The notes beneath the pieces are model-generated. The model was not told where the DNA came from. It searched no databases and worked only from the letters and a program-made list of their open reading frames with translations. From Oscillatoria sp. HE19RPO (GTDB lineage: Bacteria > Cyanobacteriota > Cyanobacteriia > Cyanobacteriales > Laspinemataceae), in NCBI RefSeq assembly GCF_024220515.1, contig NZ_JAMXOT010000166.1, positions 1 to 53,808 on the forward strand: 53,808 nt of DNA, written 5' to 3'. The position numbers and the translations under genes were made by a program. Positions 33,042 through 42,485 of the stretch are shown one piece after another; the stretch's first letter is position 1, and every line of letters begins with the position of its first letter.

Positions 33042-33482
33042 GAAGTGGGGGGAGATGGGGGAGAGATCATTCTCCGATGTTCGTAGTAACGACTTCAGTC
33101 GTTTCCGGATCCACTGTTCGTAGTAACGACTTCAGTCGTTTCCGGATCCACTGTTCGTAGTAACGACTTCAGTCGTTTCCGGATCCACTGTTCGTAGTAA
33201 CGACTTCAGTCGTTTCCGGATTAACCACGTCTAGGGCTCAAACCATAAAGCTTAAAATGCTACATTTTAAGGCACCGGAAGAACGACTGAAGTCGTTACT
33301 ACGAACTTTGACAAGAGAACGACTGAAGTCGTTACTACGAACAAAGACAAGAGAACGACTGAAGTCGTTACTACGAACTTTGACAAGAGAACGACTGAAG
33401 TCGTTACTACGAACTTTGACAAGAGAACGACTGAAGTCGTTACTACGAACAGGGGAGAATGGTCTCTCCCCCATCTCCCCAA
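33042..33482. repeat. Large inverted repeat of palindrome arrays
   Basis: Four direct 37-bp units (starts 33080, 33117, 33154, 33191), each with AACGACTTCAGTCGTT plus a TCCGGATCCACTG spacer, face five inverted 36-bp units (starts 33282, 33318, 33354, 33390, 33426) with a TTTGACAAGAG or AAAGACAAGAG spacer. Outside both arrays, GGGGAGATGGGGGAGAGA at the left has its complement at the right (about 33455-33480), so the entire block is one inverted repeat centred near 33250. Confidence 0.9.
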
Positions 33483-33515
33483 TCTCCCCAATCTCCCCCA
33501 TCTCCCCCCTATCCC

Positions 33516-33929
33516 CTACGGGACAATCAACACGGGACAAGGGGCCAGATTAATCACCCGGTTGGTGACGCTATCGGCGAGACCCTCTTCTGTCAACCCG
33601 ATGCCGCGACAACCCATAATCACCAAGTCCGCATTGACTTCATCGGCGACATCGCAAATGACAAAGGCGGGTTTTCCTTCCCGTTCAATGGTTTCCGCTT
33701 CAATGTCCAGCTTAGAAAACATCGACTGAGCATTTTTGAGTAATTCGGCGATCGCCTCCGGGGTCATTACCCGTTCTGGAGGTGGGGGTTCCTCTCCCTC
33801 CACCGGAACCTCATTCACCGAGAGCAAAATTAAGCGCGAGTTGAAGGTTTTGACCATTTGGGCCACTGTATCTGCCGCTTCACGGGACTCGCGACTTTCA
33901 TCGATTGGAAAAAGAACAGTTTTAAACAT
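33516..33929 (-). CDS. Universal stress protein (UspA family)
   Basis: 137 aa from MFKTVLFPIDESRESREAA (ATG 33929); the open frame extends to 34016 but without family similarity. The ATP-binding loop is visible as MGCRGIGLTEEGLADSVTNR followed by the PVLIV strand. Length and ends fit the family. It is a cytoplasmic nucleotide-binding protein induced by stress. It is divergent from pgk. Confidence 0.9.
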   Translation of the reverse strand: MFKTVLFPIDESRESREAADTVAQMVKTFNSRLILLSVNEVPVEGEEPPPPERVMTPEAIAELLKNAQSMFSKLDIEAETIEREGKPAFVICDVADEVNADLVIMGCRGIGLTEEGLADSVTNRVINLAPCPVLIVP

Positions 33930-34124
33930 AGCAGCCGTGTTTAGGACGCACTCAACGATAAAATGTTTACGGCAAACCTTCCAGATCGATAGAGATTGAT
34001 CTATCAAGGACGCCATTCCTGGCGTCAGTTTTGGGGTACTGCCTCGGCGCAGGAGTTAAATCCCACGCGCTATAAGCCGATTTTCTAGAAAACAGACCAA
34101 AAAACGCAATTAGGAGGGATCTTC

Positions 34125-35330
34125 ATGCCCAAGAAAACTGTAGCAAATTTGTCAGCCTCAGACCTATCCGGTAAACGGGTTTTAGTTCGTGCTGACTTCA
34201 ATGTACCCCTTGATGATGCCGGTAACATCACCGATGATACCCGGATTCGGGCTGCTTTACCGACGATTCAAGATTTAACGGGTAAAGGGGCCAAAGTTAT
34301 TCTGTCTAGCCATTTTGGACGCCCCAAGGGTCAGGTGAATGAAAAAATGCGCCTCACCCCGGTTGCCAAGCGCCTCTCGGAATTACTCGGCAAAGAAGTT
34401 ATCAAATGCGATGACTGCATTGGCGATGAGGTGGCAAACAAGGTCAAAGGCATGGAAAACGGCCAGGTTGCCTTATTGGAGAATGTCCGGTTCTATGCCG
34501 AAGAAGAGAAAAACGACCCAGAATTTGCGAAAAAACTGGCGTCTGTGGCCGATTTGTATGTGAATGATGCTTTTGGGACCGCCCACCGCGCCCATGCTTC
34601 TACTGAAGGGGTGACTCATTACCTGAGTCCTTCCGTTGCGGGGTCTTTGATGGAGAAGGAACTGCAATACCTGAAAGGGGCGATCGAAGAACCTCAGCGT
34701 CCTTTGGCGGCGATTATTGGGGGTTCTAAGGTTTCTAGCAAAATTGGCGTCATTGAAACCCTGTTAGAAAAGTGTGACAAACTCCTCCTCGGTGGGGGGA
34801 TGATTTTCACCTTCTTAAAGGCGCGGGGAATCAGCGTGGGGAATTCCTTGGTGGAAGATGACAAGCTAGAGTTAGCGAAGTCTTTGGAAGCGAAGGCAAA
34901 AGAACGCGGCGTGGCGATGTTATTGCCGACGGATGTGGTGATTGCGGACAAATTTAGTGCCGATGCCAATACGCAAATTGTCAGCGTTGAGAATATCCCC
35001 GATGGTTGGATGGGATTGGATATTGGTCCTGATTCCGTGAAAACCTTCCAAGAGGCCCTGGCTGATTGCAAGACGGTGATTTGGAATGGACCGATGGGTG
35101 TGTTTGAAATCGACAAATTCGCCAAAGGAACCGAGGCGATCGCCCATACCTTATCCGAACTGACCCCCAAAGGCACCACCACCATCATCGGCGGTGGCGA
35201 CTCCGTGGCAGCAGTGGAAAAAGTCGGATTGGCAGATAAAATGAGCCACATTTCCACCGGCGGCGGTGCCAGCTTAGAATTGCTCGAAGGCAAAGAACTC
35301 CCCGGAGTTGCCGCCTTAGATGAAGCCTAA
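34125..35330 (+). CDS. pgk: Phosphoglycerate kinase
   Basis: 401 aa cytoplasmic enzyme of glycolysis and the Calvin cycle that transfers phosphate between 1,3-bisphosphoglycerate and ADP. Family motifs: [14 protein letters not shown] (substrate), [18 protein letters not shown] and the nucleotide loop [14 protein letters not shown]. Full length. A perfect AGGAGG ribosome site precedes the ATG. A weak hairpin terminator follows. Confidence 0.97.
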   Translation: MPKKTVANLSASDLSGKRVLVRADFNVPLDDAGNITDDTRIRAALPTIQDLTGKGAKVILSSHFGRPKGQVNEKMRLTPVAKRLSELLGKEVIKCDDCIGDEVANKVKGMENGQVALLENVRFYAEEEKNDPEFAKKLASVADLYVNDAFGTAHRAHASTEGVTHYLSPSVAGSLMEKELQYLKGAIEEPQRPLAAIIGGSKVSSKIGVIETLLEKCDKLLLGGGMIFTFLKARGISVGNSLVEDDKLELAKSLEAKAKERGVAMLLPTDVVIADKFSADANTQIVSVENIPDGWMGLDIGPDSVKTFQEALADCKTVIWNGPMGVFEIDKFAKGTEAIAHTLSELTPKGTTTIIGGGDSVAAVEKVGLADKMSHISTGGGASLELLEGKELPGVAALDEA

Positions 35331-35414
35331 GTTTTGGAATATTTAGACCGGGTTTAATACCCAGTCTTAGGGTGTAACACTGCCTGAACAGAGGATAACT
35401 CGTTCAGGAGTTGA

Positions 35415-35446
35415 GTAGGGGTAGTTTGATGAATTACCCCTACTTT
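35415..35446 (+). terminator. Hairpin after pgk
   Basis: GTAGGGGTA pairs with TACCCCTAC across an 11-base loop, followed by only TTTAA. It is a weak terminator candidate. Confidence 0.5.
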
Positions 35447-35473
35447 AACCCGAGGGTTTACACCGGATTCGTT

Positions 35474-35992
35474 TTACTGAATTAATCCGGTCTCCCGCGC
35501 CATCTGGTCATTCATGACAACAACAGAAGTCGGAGATAATTTCCAAATTTTGACGGTAGGCTTGAGCGCTTTTTTCAGTGCATCCTGGAGTGGGGGAAGC
35601 CATGAATCCTGATGTCCTTTGATAATCAATATCAATCGAAAATCAGTTTTTTCTAATGCTAGAGACTGAAAGGGAACAGGTAATTCTTCATAGGTGGAAG
35701 CATGGCGTTTGAGGCAAGTGGCAATACATAAAGCCATCGCATTGGTGAGTTTGTCACAAATCTCTTGGATAAATTCATCAAAGTTGGGTTGAGTTTCAGG
35801 ACGTGGAGAGCTAGATTTTGCCTCAACAATCCAGACTAGCGATCGGTTTGAATCACGCAGCAGCAGAAACTCTGCCATTTTTACATCGGATTGAAGGGCT
35901 TGATAGGTTTGACTGTTCTCAATATAAAAGCAATGTCCTTCGGGATAAGGTCCAAAAGTCATGCCTGACTCAATAATAGGGTCTAAAGTCAT
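35474..35992 (-). CDS. Possible PD-(D/E)xK nuclease-like partner protein
   Basis: 172 aa. I do not recognise a named family, but the segment AEFLLLRDSNRSLVWIVEAK (Glu41, Asp47, Glu57-x-Lys59) looks like the core of a PD-(D/E)xK nuclease fold. The C-terminal part (SLALEKTDFRLILIIKGHQD) could be another strand. It overlaps the preceding ATPase gene by four bases (ATGA), so the two proteins are almost certainly functional partners. Nuclease activity is inference. Confidence 0.65.
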   Translation of the reverse strand: MTLDPIIESGMTFGPYPEGHCFYIENSQTYQALQSDVKMAEFLLLRDSNRSLVWIVEAKSSSPRPETQPNFDEFIQEICDKLTNAMALCIATCLKRHASTYEELPVPFQSLALEKTDFRLILIIKGHQDSWLPPLQDALKKALKPTVKIWKLSPTSVVVMNDQMARETGLIQ

Positions 35993-37005
35993 TCCAGTGC
36001 CAGCCTTACCTCTTCTTGATACAACCGAATTGATTCATCAATAATCGGATTATCGGGTAAACCCTCTTTTACATTAGCCGTATTCCAATTGTCTTCAGAT
36101 GCAGAAAATATGGAAATGGAAATGTCATCTTTTTCTTGAGCAATTAAAAACAGCTTTTTAATCACGAAATAAGAGTGACTTGCCATAAAAAATTGGATTC
36201 CTTTCTCTGCTAACATTACAACAATATCAAGAAATTTGGAAATTGCTGTGGGATGTAAAGCCCCTTCTATTCCGTCAATGAAAACAATAGAATTAGGGTC
36301 CAAATACCGATTTTCCAGTAAAGTATCGATAATAGAAAATTTTTTAATTCCTTCGGACGTTACGCCAATTGAAAACTTTTGATTTCCTTTTTTAAACTGC
36401 CAACTTTCTGATAGATTATCGTATTCCAGAGTGCCGCTCATAATATCTTTTAAGCTTTTTCTGGATTGAGCAAATTCAGCATAATCTCCCCCCCTTGTTT
36501 TAGCTTGTCGCAGCGCCCGGGCTAAATCCAGATAGGTATCATCAAAGCCAAAAGTTTTACTTTGCTCGCGGGACTGTAAAATCAAAGATTGAAGAGAAAG
36601 AATTTCTTTGGCGGGCAAGAAAATTGAGTTGCTTTCGCGAGGTGAAACCTGATTTTCTATGTGATTAATGGTTCTAGTCGTATCTTTGCCAAATTCATAA
36701 AAAAACGAATTTCCATTAAAACTTAGCTGGAAAGACAGGGGTGCATCGGATCCTCTTCGGACTAAATCGCCTATTTTGTCTACCTCAAAAGTCCAATATA
36801 GTTTCTCCGATAAAATTTCCGAAGCACTACGGGGTTCGTTACCTCGTTTATAGTCTTCTATCGTTCGCATGGCGGTGTACAGTGCTTTCAGGAAAATAGT
36901 TTTTCCTGTGCCATTCCCTCCAATCATGACATTTATATGGCTGGCCCTGGGACAGGCAAACTGCTGAATCGGTCCAAAGTTCTTGAGTTCAAAGCTATTT
37001 ATCAT
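35989..37005 (-). CDS. AAA/ABC-type ATPase (OLD/SMC-like)
   Basis: 338 aa. It starts MINSFELKNFGPIQQF, the usual N-terminal strand, followed by Walker A GGNGTGKT (29-36), a D-loop/Walker B region FIDGIEGALHP (about 240) and the H-loop MASHSYFVIKKL (about 275). The Walker B glutamate is replaced by Gly (IDGIE instead of IDEPE), though a Glu follows two residues later. ATPases of this kind with a small partner gene are common in anti-phage modules such as Septu, PARIS and retron systems. No reverse transcriptase is nearby. A role in defence is inference. Confidence 0.8.
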   Translation of the reverse strand: MINSFELKNFGPIQQFACPRASHINVMIGGNGTGKTIFLKALYTAMRTIEDYKRGNEPRSASEILSEKLYWTFEVDKIGDLVRRGSDAPLSFQLSFNGNSFFYEFGKDTTRTINHIENQVSPRESNSIFLPAKEILSLQSLILQSREQSKTFGFDDTYLDLARALRQAKTRGGDYAEFAQSRKSLKDIMSGTLEYDNLSESWQFKKGNQKFSIGVTSEGIKKFSIIDTLLENRYLDPNSIVFIDGIEGALHPTAISKFLDIVVMLAEKGIQFFMASHSYFVIKKLFLIAQEKDDISISIFSASEDNWNTANVKEGLPDNPIIDESIRLYQEEVRLALE

Positions 37006-37622
37006 CTGTTTTGTTCCTTAAAATTGCATTGGGTACATCCAACTATTGCTATCTGAAGGGATAGCTTTGCTTCCCTCTTAAGAATTTTTACTCCTTCAAT
37101 TCTACCTTGATATGATAACCCGGCGATTCATCGCAGAATTGTGGGGGAATACTCATAATTGCTTTTGCACAAATCGTTGAACTAGGGGATACCCGCCTAA
37201 ATAGGAAGGAGCCAATGAAGCAATAATGTAAATTGTCGTAATTGCTCCTTTAATTCTAGCCAAAAGCAATCAAAATGGATGCCGATCGCCCCAATCCACA
37301 ATTAAAATCATTCCAAATCGCGCTATAATAATCTTTTGTCATTTTCACGGGTTGACGACGACTCCCATGCAGTTTAGAGAAATAGGGTTTGGATTGATTC
37401 ATTTATCAAAACTTGGCAGCCGCTTCTCACATCCTGGGACGTTTGATGAGTAAAGTTTTATTACATCAACCTTGACCATCCCCCATTCTCAAGCGTTTAC
37501 TGGAGTCGGGTTAAGCTCAAAAATCCCCCAAGGGAACCCCAGTACAATCGGTGAGTGCAACCGGGCGCTACACCGTTCTCAACAGTCAATCATCCCACTA
37601 AACCTATCCATTCAGTGAAGTC
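37006..37622. other. Gene-free stretch before cysK
   Basis: Nothing that looks coding on either strand. It must hold the promoter of cysK and, on the other strand, that of the ATPase pair. I saw no terminator or strong repeat. Confidence 0.4.
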
Positions 37623-38585
37623 ATGAAAATAGCTCGAAATATTACCGAACTCGTCGGTCGCACGCCTTTAGTCGATTTAAACCGCATTCCTCAAGCCGAA
37701 GGTTGTGTGGCTAGAATTGTGGTGAAACTAGAAGGCATGAACCCGGCTGCTTCGGTTAAGGATCGCATTGGCGTGAATATGATTAATGTCGCCGAAGAGC
37801 AGGGCAGAATTATTCCGGGAAAAACCGTATTAGTTGAACCGACCTCGGGAAATACCGGAATTGCCCTAGCAATGGCCGCTGCTGCTAAGGGCTATCAACT
37901 GATTCTAACGATGCCCGAAACCATGAGTCAAGAGCGCCGATTGATGTTGAGCGCTTATGGGGCTAAGGTAGAATTGACTCCGGGCAATATGGGCATGAAA
38001 GGGGCCATCTCTCGCGCCCAAGAAATTGTGGACAGTACCCCGAATGCCTATATGTTGCAACAGTTTAGCAACCCCGCTAACCCGCAGATTCATCAACAAA
38101 CCACTGCAGAAGAAATTTGGGAAGATACCGATGGTGCCGTAGACTTTTTGGTTGCTGGGGTCGGAACGGGCGGAACTTTAACCGGGGTGGCCGAAGTGCT
38201 TAAGGCCCGTAAACCCGGTTTTAAGGCGATCGCCGTTGAACCCACCAATAGTCCCATCCTCTCTGGCGGATCTGCCGGTCCCCACAAAATTCAAGGCATC
38301 GGGGCCGGATTTATTCCCGATGTTTTAAATGTCGAACTCATTGATGAAGTGATTGTGGTCAGCGATGATGAATCAATGGCCTACGGTCGTCGTTTGGCCC
38401 GGGAAGAAGGTCTCCTCTCCGGTATTTCCTCCGGTGCCGCCTTATGCGCGGCGATCCGCCTCGCTCAACGGCCAGAAAATCAAGGCAAACTGATTGTGAT
38501 GATTCAGCCAAGTTTTGGGGAACGTTACCTGAGCACGCCTCTATTCCAAGACCCTGAACTCCAAGAGGCAGCAGCGATTAGTTAA
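37623..38585 (+). CDS. cysK: Cysteine synthase A (O-acetylserine sulfhydrylase)
   Basis: 320 aa PLP enzyme that makes cysteine from O-acetylserine and sulfide in the cytoplasm. The PLP lysine is Lys46 in [11 protein letters not shown], the substrate loop is [13 protein letters not shown], and the phosphate-binding glycine loop is [10 protein letters not shown]. It ends normally and is followed by a MITE core and a 39-base hairpin. The residues are those of the CysK type; the CysM type cannot be fully excluded. Confidence 0.95.
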   Translation: MKIARNITELVGRTPLVDLNRIPQAEGCVARIVVKLEGMNPAASVKDRIGVNMINVAEEQGRIIPGKTVLVEPTSGNTGIALAMAAAAKGYQLILTMPETMSQERRLMLSAYGAKVELTPGNMGMKGAISRAQEIVDSTPNAYMLQQFSNPANPQIHQQTTAEEIWEDTDGAVDFLVAGVGTGGTLTGVAEVLKARKPGFKAIAVEPTNSPILSGGSAGPHKIQGIGAGFIPDVLNVELIDEVIVVSDDESMAYGRRLAREEGLLSGISSGAALCAAIRLAQRPENQGKLIVMIQPSFGERYLSTPLFQDPELQEAAAIS

Positions 38586-38610
38586 TCTCCGTTTGGGGAA
38601 TTGGACTTAA

Positions 38611-38669
38611 TAAAAACCCGCACCCTGAAGGGTGGGGCTATACGGACGAAGCCCGCCTGCGCGGGCTAA
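38611..38669 (+). repeat. Core of the MITE-like family, copy 3
   Basis: Contains the two inner hairpins (ACCCGCACCCTGAAGGGTGG and GCCCGCCTGCGCGGGC) shared with the elements at 5302 and 26536, but without their inverted ends. Confidence 0.7.
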
Positions 38670-38672
38670 GAG

Positions 38673-38711
38673 AGCAATTGGAGGGTGGGCATTGCCCACC
38701 CTCCAATTGCT
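38673..38711 (+). terminator. Perfect 39-base hairpin after cysK
   Basis: AGCAATTGGAGGGTGGGC pairs fully with its complement around a three-base ATT loop. There is no clean T run after it, so it may act as a terminator or stabilise the 3' end. Confidence 0.6.
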
Positions 38712-38871
38712 ATAATCCCAACACTAGGTCCCAGACAGCCCTCCCGAGGCGATCGCCCCCGCATCATCTCCACCAGGTTGTAAAGAATTGTAAAACCCCC
38801 TAGACTCTCCTCTTAACTGGAGGGTTTATCCTGTGTTTAACAGGAAAAAATTCAGCCAGGGAGAAGTCGCA

Positions 38872-39186
38872 ATGAACGCAAGTTTCTTCACCAAAACCGT
38901 CCTCGGAACCGCCGTTGCAGGTTTGACCCTATTAGGAGTCAGTGCGGGTCCTTTATTCGCACAAAGACCCGCAGGACCGGTCCCCCCCATGACTCTCGAA
39001 CAAATGCAGCAACAGCACGAGGAAATGAGGGCGCAGATGGAGGAAATGAGGGGGCAAATGCAGGGAATGATGAAGCATTGCCAGTCAAACATGAATAGCG
39101 GTGGCATGATGGGCCACGGAGAATATGGCCCCAACCATCAAGATCATCAAGATCATCAAAACCATCAACACCCTACCCCGCAGTAA
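38872..39186 (+). CDS. Secreted Met/His-rich small protein
   Basis: 104 aa from ATG 38872 (AGGGAGAA site 7 bases upstream; the frame extends upstream without one). A signal peptide (FFTKTVLGTAVAGLTLLGVS...LFAQ) precedes a helical segment of Gln, Glu and Met (MQQQHEEMRAQMEEMRGQMQ) and a His-rich tail (NHQDHQDHQNHQH). The composition suggests binding of copper or another metal in the periplasm. I recognise no named family; a CnrR/periplasmic heavy-metal sensor-like role is a guess. Confidence 0.75.
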   Translation: MNASFFTKTVLGTAVAGLTLLGVSAGPLFAQRPAGPVPPMTLEQMQQQHEEMRAQMEEMRGQMQGMMKHCQSNMNSGGMMGHGEYGPNHQDHQDHQNHQHPTPQ

Positions 39187-39451
39187 TCAAAAGAAGCGAT
39201 CGCCCTCCAGGGGAAAGGTGAATCCGTCAAGTTCATCCCCGAGTCAATCCCCTGGGTGCGTCAGGGTATTAAAAGATTTTGTTGATACAGAGGCGAGCGA
39301 TCGCCTCTTTCTGCTTTTCCACCCTTCACCCCTGCGGGACCGGGCTAGATTGACTCTAAACTCTTCCTATTCTGTCTGATTGATGAAATTTTTAGATGGG
39401 GATGTTATAATTTTAAAAAGTTTATTCATGAGAGACTAAAAACAATACCTT

Positions 39452-39670
39452 ATGCAAATCAAAGGAATTAAAAAAGGCCGAAATATCGAAATATTTGATG
39501 ACCTAGATATTCCGGATGGTCAAGAAATTAGCTTATCAATTGAAACCGGGGGAGAGTTTTGGCAACGTCTTCAGTCCTTTCGCCAAGAACTGAATGCTGA
39601 GGGAATATGGATCGAACCCGATGTTTTTGACGGGGTGCGGGATTCATCCTTGGGTCGAAAAGTGATTTGA
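39452..39670 (+). CDS. Orphan antitoxin-like small protein
   Basis: 72 aa beginning MQIKGIKKGRNIEIFDDLDI and continuing PDGQEISLSIE, the usual start of cyanobacterial small antitoxins (DUF104/AbrB-like) that precede a PIN toxin. The next frame overlaps its end (ATG at 39669) but stops after four codons (MSLGF), so the toxin seems lost. Confidence 0.65.
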   Translation: MQIKGIKKGRNIEIFDDLDIPDGQEISLSIETGGEFWQRLQSFRQELNAEGIWIEPDVFDGVRDSSLGRKVI

Positions 39671-39948
39671 TGAGTTTAGGATTTTGATTGGATAGCAATA
39701 TTCATCTTTGAGGGGAATAAGGGGTCAGCAACCTGAACCTGTCACCGTGGGGGCTTTTCCAGACTTGGACTGGGTTTTTAGTGCCAGGGTCCCCGATGGA
39801 GAGAGTAGCGGGGGAGCAGTCCCGCTCCGGAGTGGGTTACTATTGAGAGCATACTGATGCAGTTTTTCTTCTAACAATACCGCTTACACTACAATATCTA
39901 TCGAACTGACCCTGTTACAATCTTCCTAACTTTTCCCCCTAATTCTCC
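39671..39948. other. Intergenic, no gene
   Basis: No clear feature apart from GGAGCAGTCCCGCTCCGG near 39809, a small stem. It must hold the promoter of the ABC ATPase gene. Confidence 0.4.
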
Positions 39949-41847
39949 ATGACAGACACCGTTCTTGATGTTCGCAACCTGCAAGTCCAATTTTTCACCG
40001 AAGGAAGACCCGTTAAAGCGGTTGACCAAATTTCCTTTACGGTTCAACGCGGTCAAACCGTGGGGATCGTGGGGGAGTCGGGTTCCGGGAAATCCGTCAC
40101 CTCCCTGGCGGTGATGGGATTAGTGCCGACTCCGGGACGGATTTCCGGGGGCGAAATTTGGTTTCGAGGAACTCAGGACGAAGAACCCGTCGATTTATTG
40201 GCCCTCCCTCCCCAAGCGAAACAGCAGTATCGCGGGGGCAAAATTTCGATGATTTTTCAGGAACCCATGAGTTCTTTGAACCCGGTTTATAATATCGGAT
40301 TTCAACTGACTGAAGCGATTTTGTTGCATCATCAAGTATCAGAATCCGAGGCTAGAAGACGGGCGATCGCAGCTTTACAAGAGGTGAAGTTGTTACCCAG
40401 TGATGCAGAGTTGCGCGAACAGGTGCAGTTGCCTGAAACGGCAACGGAACGGGAAATCATGCAACAGGTGAATCAGCAAAAATTGGCGATTTTGAAGCGC
40501 TTTCCCCATGAACTCTCTGGGGGGCAAATTCAGCGGGTGATGATTGCAATGGCGATTTCCTGTGACCCGACGTTGCTGATTGCGGATGAACCAACAACGG
40601 CCTTGGATGTGACGGTCCAGGCGAGAATCCTGGAATTAATGCGGGATTTGCGCGATCGCAGGGGAATGTCCATGATGTTTATTACCCATGACCTTGGGGT
40701 GATTGCGGAAATCGCGGATCAGGTGGTGGTGATGTACCAAGGTAAAATTGTCGAACAGGGTTCGGTATTGCAAATTTTTTCTAATCCCCAACATCCTTAT
40801 ACAAAAGGTCTATTAGCTTGTCGTCCCCGTCCCGATCGCCGGTTAATTTATCTGCCGACAGTCTCGGATTTTATGGAAGAGGTCACCAATGCCAGTGGCG
40901 ATCGCGAGATTCGGGAAAAACACAGCGAAACTCACGAATCCCTTGACGGAGTAACAAACATCCAAGAAGTCAGTGCGGCGGACGTACAACAACGGTTAAC
41001 CAACTTACAGCAAAAGTCCCCCTTATTAGAAGTTCGTAACCTAGAAGTTGCTTTTCCGGTGCGCGGGGTCTTTGGAGAAACCCAACGCTATGTAATGGCA
41101 GTGAATGGGGTTTCTTTTGAAGTGTATCCGGGAGAAACCTTGGGATTGGTGGGAGAATCCGGTTGTGGTAAAACCACCCTCGCTCGCACCTTATTAAGAT
41201 TAATTGAACCCACTGCTGGAAACGTCTTATTTGAAGGGCAAGATGTGGGTAAACTTGCAGGGAAAGCGTTGCGACAAGTGCGCCGAGAAATGCAAATTGT
41301 CTTCCAAAATCCGTTTAGTTCCCTCAATCCACGGATGAGCATTGGGAACTTAGTGATGGAACCGTTGAAAATACATGGAGTGGGTGAGAGTTCGCGCCAC
41401 CGAAGAGAGCGATCGGCCTATTTATTAGAACGAGTGGGATTAAATGCGGAATTGATGAATCGCTATCCCCACGAGTTTTCTGGAGGTCAACGACAACGGA
41501 TTTGTATTGCTAGAGCATTGGCGCTAAATCCTAAGTTTATTATTTGCGATGAATCGGTTTCTGCCTTAGATGTGTCGGTCCAAGCGCAGGTGCTGAATTT
41601 GTTAAAAGAATTACAGGAGGAGTTTAAACTCACCTATATTTTCATCTCCCATGATTTGAGTGTGGTCAAGTTTATGAGCGATCGCATTCTAGTCATGAAT
41701 AAAGGCAAAGTAGAAGAAGTCGGTCCGGCAGAAAGCATTTACAGCAACCCTCAAAAAGACTACACGCGATCGCTCATCGCCTCCATCCCCACCGGCACCC
41801 TCGATCGCATCCAAGAACAACAAGCACAGCGTCGGGTGTCGGCGTAG
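39949..41847 (+). CDS. Fused dipeptide/oligopeptide ABC transporter ATPase (DppD-DppF type)
   Basis: 632 aa with two ABC domains in one chain. The first has Walker A GESGSGKS, signature LSGGQIQR, Walker [13 protein letters not shown]. The second has [16 protein letters not shown] and [12 protein letters not shown]. After the first domain is the typical oligopeptide-transporter C-terminal segment [17 protein letters not shown]. It energises peptide (or nickel or glutathione, as in GsiA) uptake; membrane and binding subunits are not adjacent. The gene is followed by heptads and palindromes. Confidence 0.93.
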   Translation: MTDTVLDVRNLQVQFFTEGRPVKAVDQISFTVQRGQTVGIVGESGSGKSVTSLAVMGLVPTPGRISGGEIWFRGTQDEEPVDLLALPPQAKQQYRGGKISMIFQEPMSSLNPVYNIGFQLTEAILLHHQVSESEARRRAIAALQEVKLLPSDAELREQVQLPETATEREIMQQVNQQKLAILKRFPHELSGGQIQRVMIAMAISCDPTLLIADEPTTALDVTVQARILELMRDLRDRRGMSMMFITHDLGVIAEIADQVVVMYQGKIVEQGSVLQIFSNPQHPYTKGLLACRPRPDRRLIYLPTVSDFMEEVTNASGDREIREKHSETHESLDGVTNIQEVSAADVQQRLTNLQQKSPLLEVRNLEVAFPVRGVFGETQRYVMAVNGVSFEVYPGETLGLVGESGCGKTTLARTLLRLIEPTAGNVLFEGQDVGKLAGKALRQVRREMQIVFQNPFSSLNPRMSIGNLVMEPLKIHGVGESSRHRRERSAYLLERVGLNAELMNRYPHEFSGGQRQRICIARALALNPKFIICDESVSALDVSVQAQVLNLLKELQEEFKLTYIFISHDLSVVKFMSDRILVMNKGKVEEVGPAESIYSNPQKDYTRSLIASIPTGTLDRIQEQQAQRRVSA

Positions 41848-41856
41848 TTTGGGGGG

Positions 41857-41905
41857 AGTTGTCATTGGTCATTGGTCATTGGTCATTGGTCATTGGTCAT
41901 TGGTT
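41857..41905. repeat. Heptad repeat (TCATTGG), about 6 copies
   Basis: Direct units of TCATTGG right after the ABC ATPase stop, followed by GATGGGGGAGATGAGGAGGA and then the palindrome array. Confidence 0.9.
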
Positions 41906-41980
41906 GATGGGGGAGATGAGGAGGATGGGGAGGAAGAGGGTCTTCCCTTTCAAGGTCACGACTTTAGTCGTTTCTTCATG

Positions 41981-42245
41981 TTCGTAGTAACGACTTCAGT
42001 CGTTCTCTTTCTTAGTTCGTAGTAACGACTTCAGTCGTTTCTTTCTTAGTTCGTAGTAACGACTTCAGTCGTTCTCTTTCTTAGTTCGTAGTAACGACTT
42101 CAGTCGTTTCTTTCTTAGTTCGTAGTAACGACTTCAGTCGTTTCTTTCTTAGTTCGTAGTAACGACTTCAGTCGTTCTCTTTCTTAGTTCGTAGTAACGA
42201 CTTCAGTCGTTTCTTTCTTAGTTCGTAGTAACGACTTCAGTCGTT
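41981..42245 (+). repeat. Palindrome array, 8 copies
   Basis: Copies of the 24-base unit containing AACGACTTCAGTCGTT start at 41981, 42016, 42050, 42085, 42119, 42153, 42188 and 42222, with 10-11 base spacers TCTCTTTCTTAG or TTCTTTCTTAG. A degenerate copy lies at about 41954. Confidence 0.95.
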
Positions 42246-42321
42246 CTCCCCCTTGGGAAGAGGTAAGGTGACTCGGACCTTTAATATTTAAGATGCGCGC
42301 GCGCTTTAACAAACACCGGAT

Positions 42322-42470
42322 AACGACTTCAGTCGTTACTACAAACACCGGATAACGACTTCAGTCGTTACTACAAACATTGGAAACGACTGAAGTCGTT
42401 ACTACAAACATTGGAAACGACTGAAGTCGTTACTACAAACATTGGAAACGACTGAAGTCGTTACTACGAA
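42322..42470 (-). repeat. Palindrome array, 5 copies, facing orientation
   Basis: Units AACGACTTCAGTCGTT or AACGACTGAAGTCGTT plus ACTACAAA/ACTACGAA start at 42322, 42354, 42385, 42416 and 42447. With the array at 41981-42245 they form a convergent pair. The array reaches to 16 bases before the stop of the glycosyltransferase gene. Confidence 0.95.
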
Positions 42471-42485
42471 CAATTGGAAATATGC

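Noticed and set aside
34694-35293. 199-codon frame antisense to pgk
   Set aside because: A shadow of pgk.
35474-37005. Retron interpretation of the ATPase pair
   Set aside because: No reverse transcriptase or msr/msd-like region is present nearby.
41981-42470. Regular repeat-spacer layout resembling a CRISPR array
   Set aside because: Spacers are only about 7-11 bases and almost identical, the repeat is a palindrome also found singly elsewhere, and there are no cas genes.
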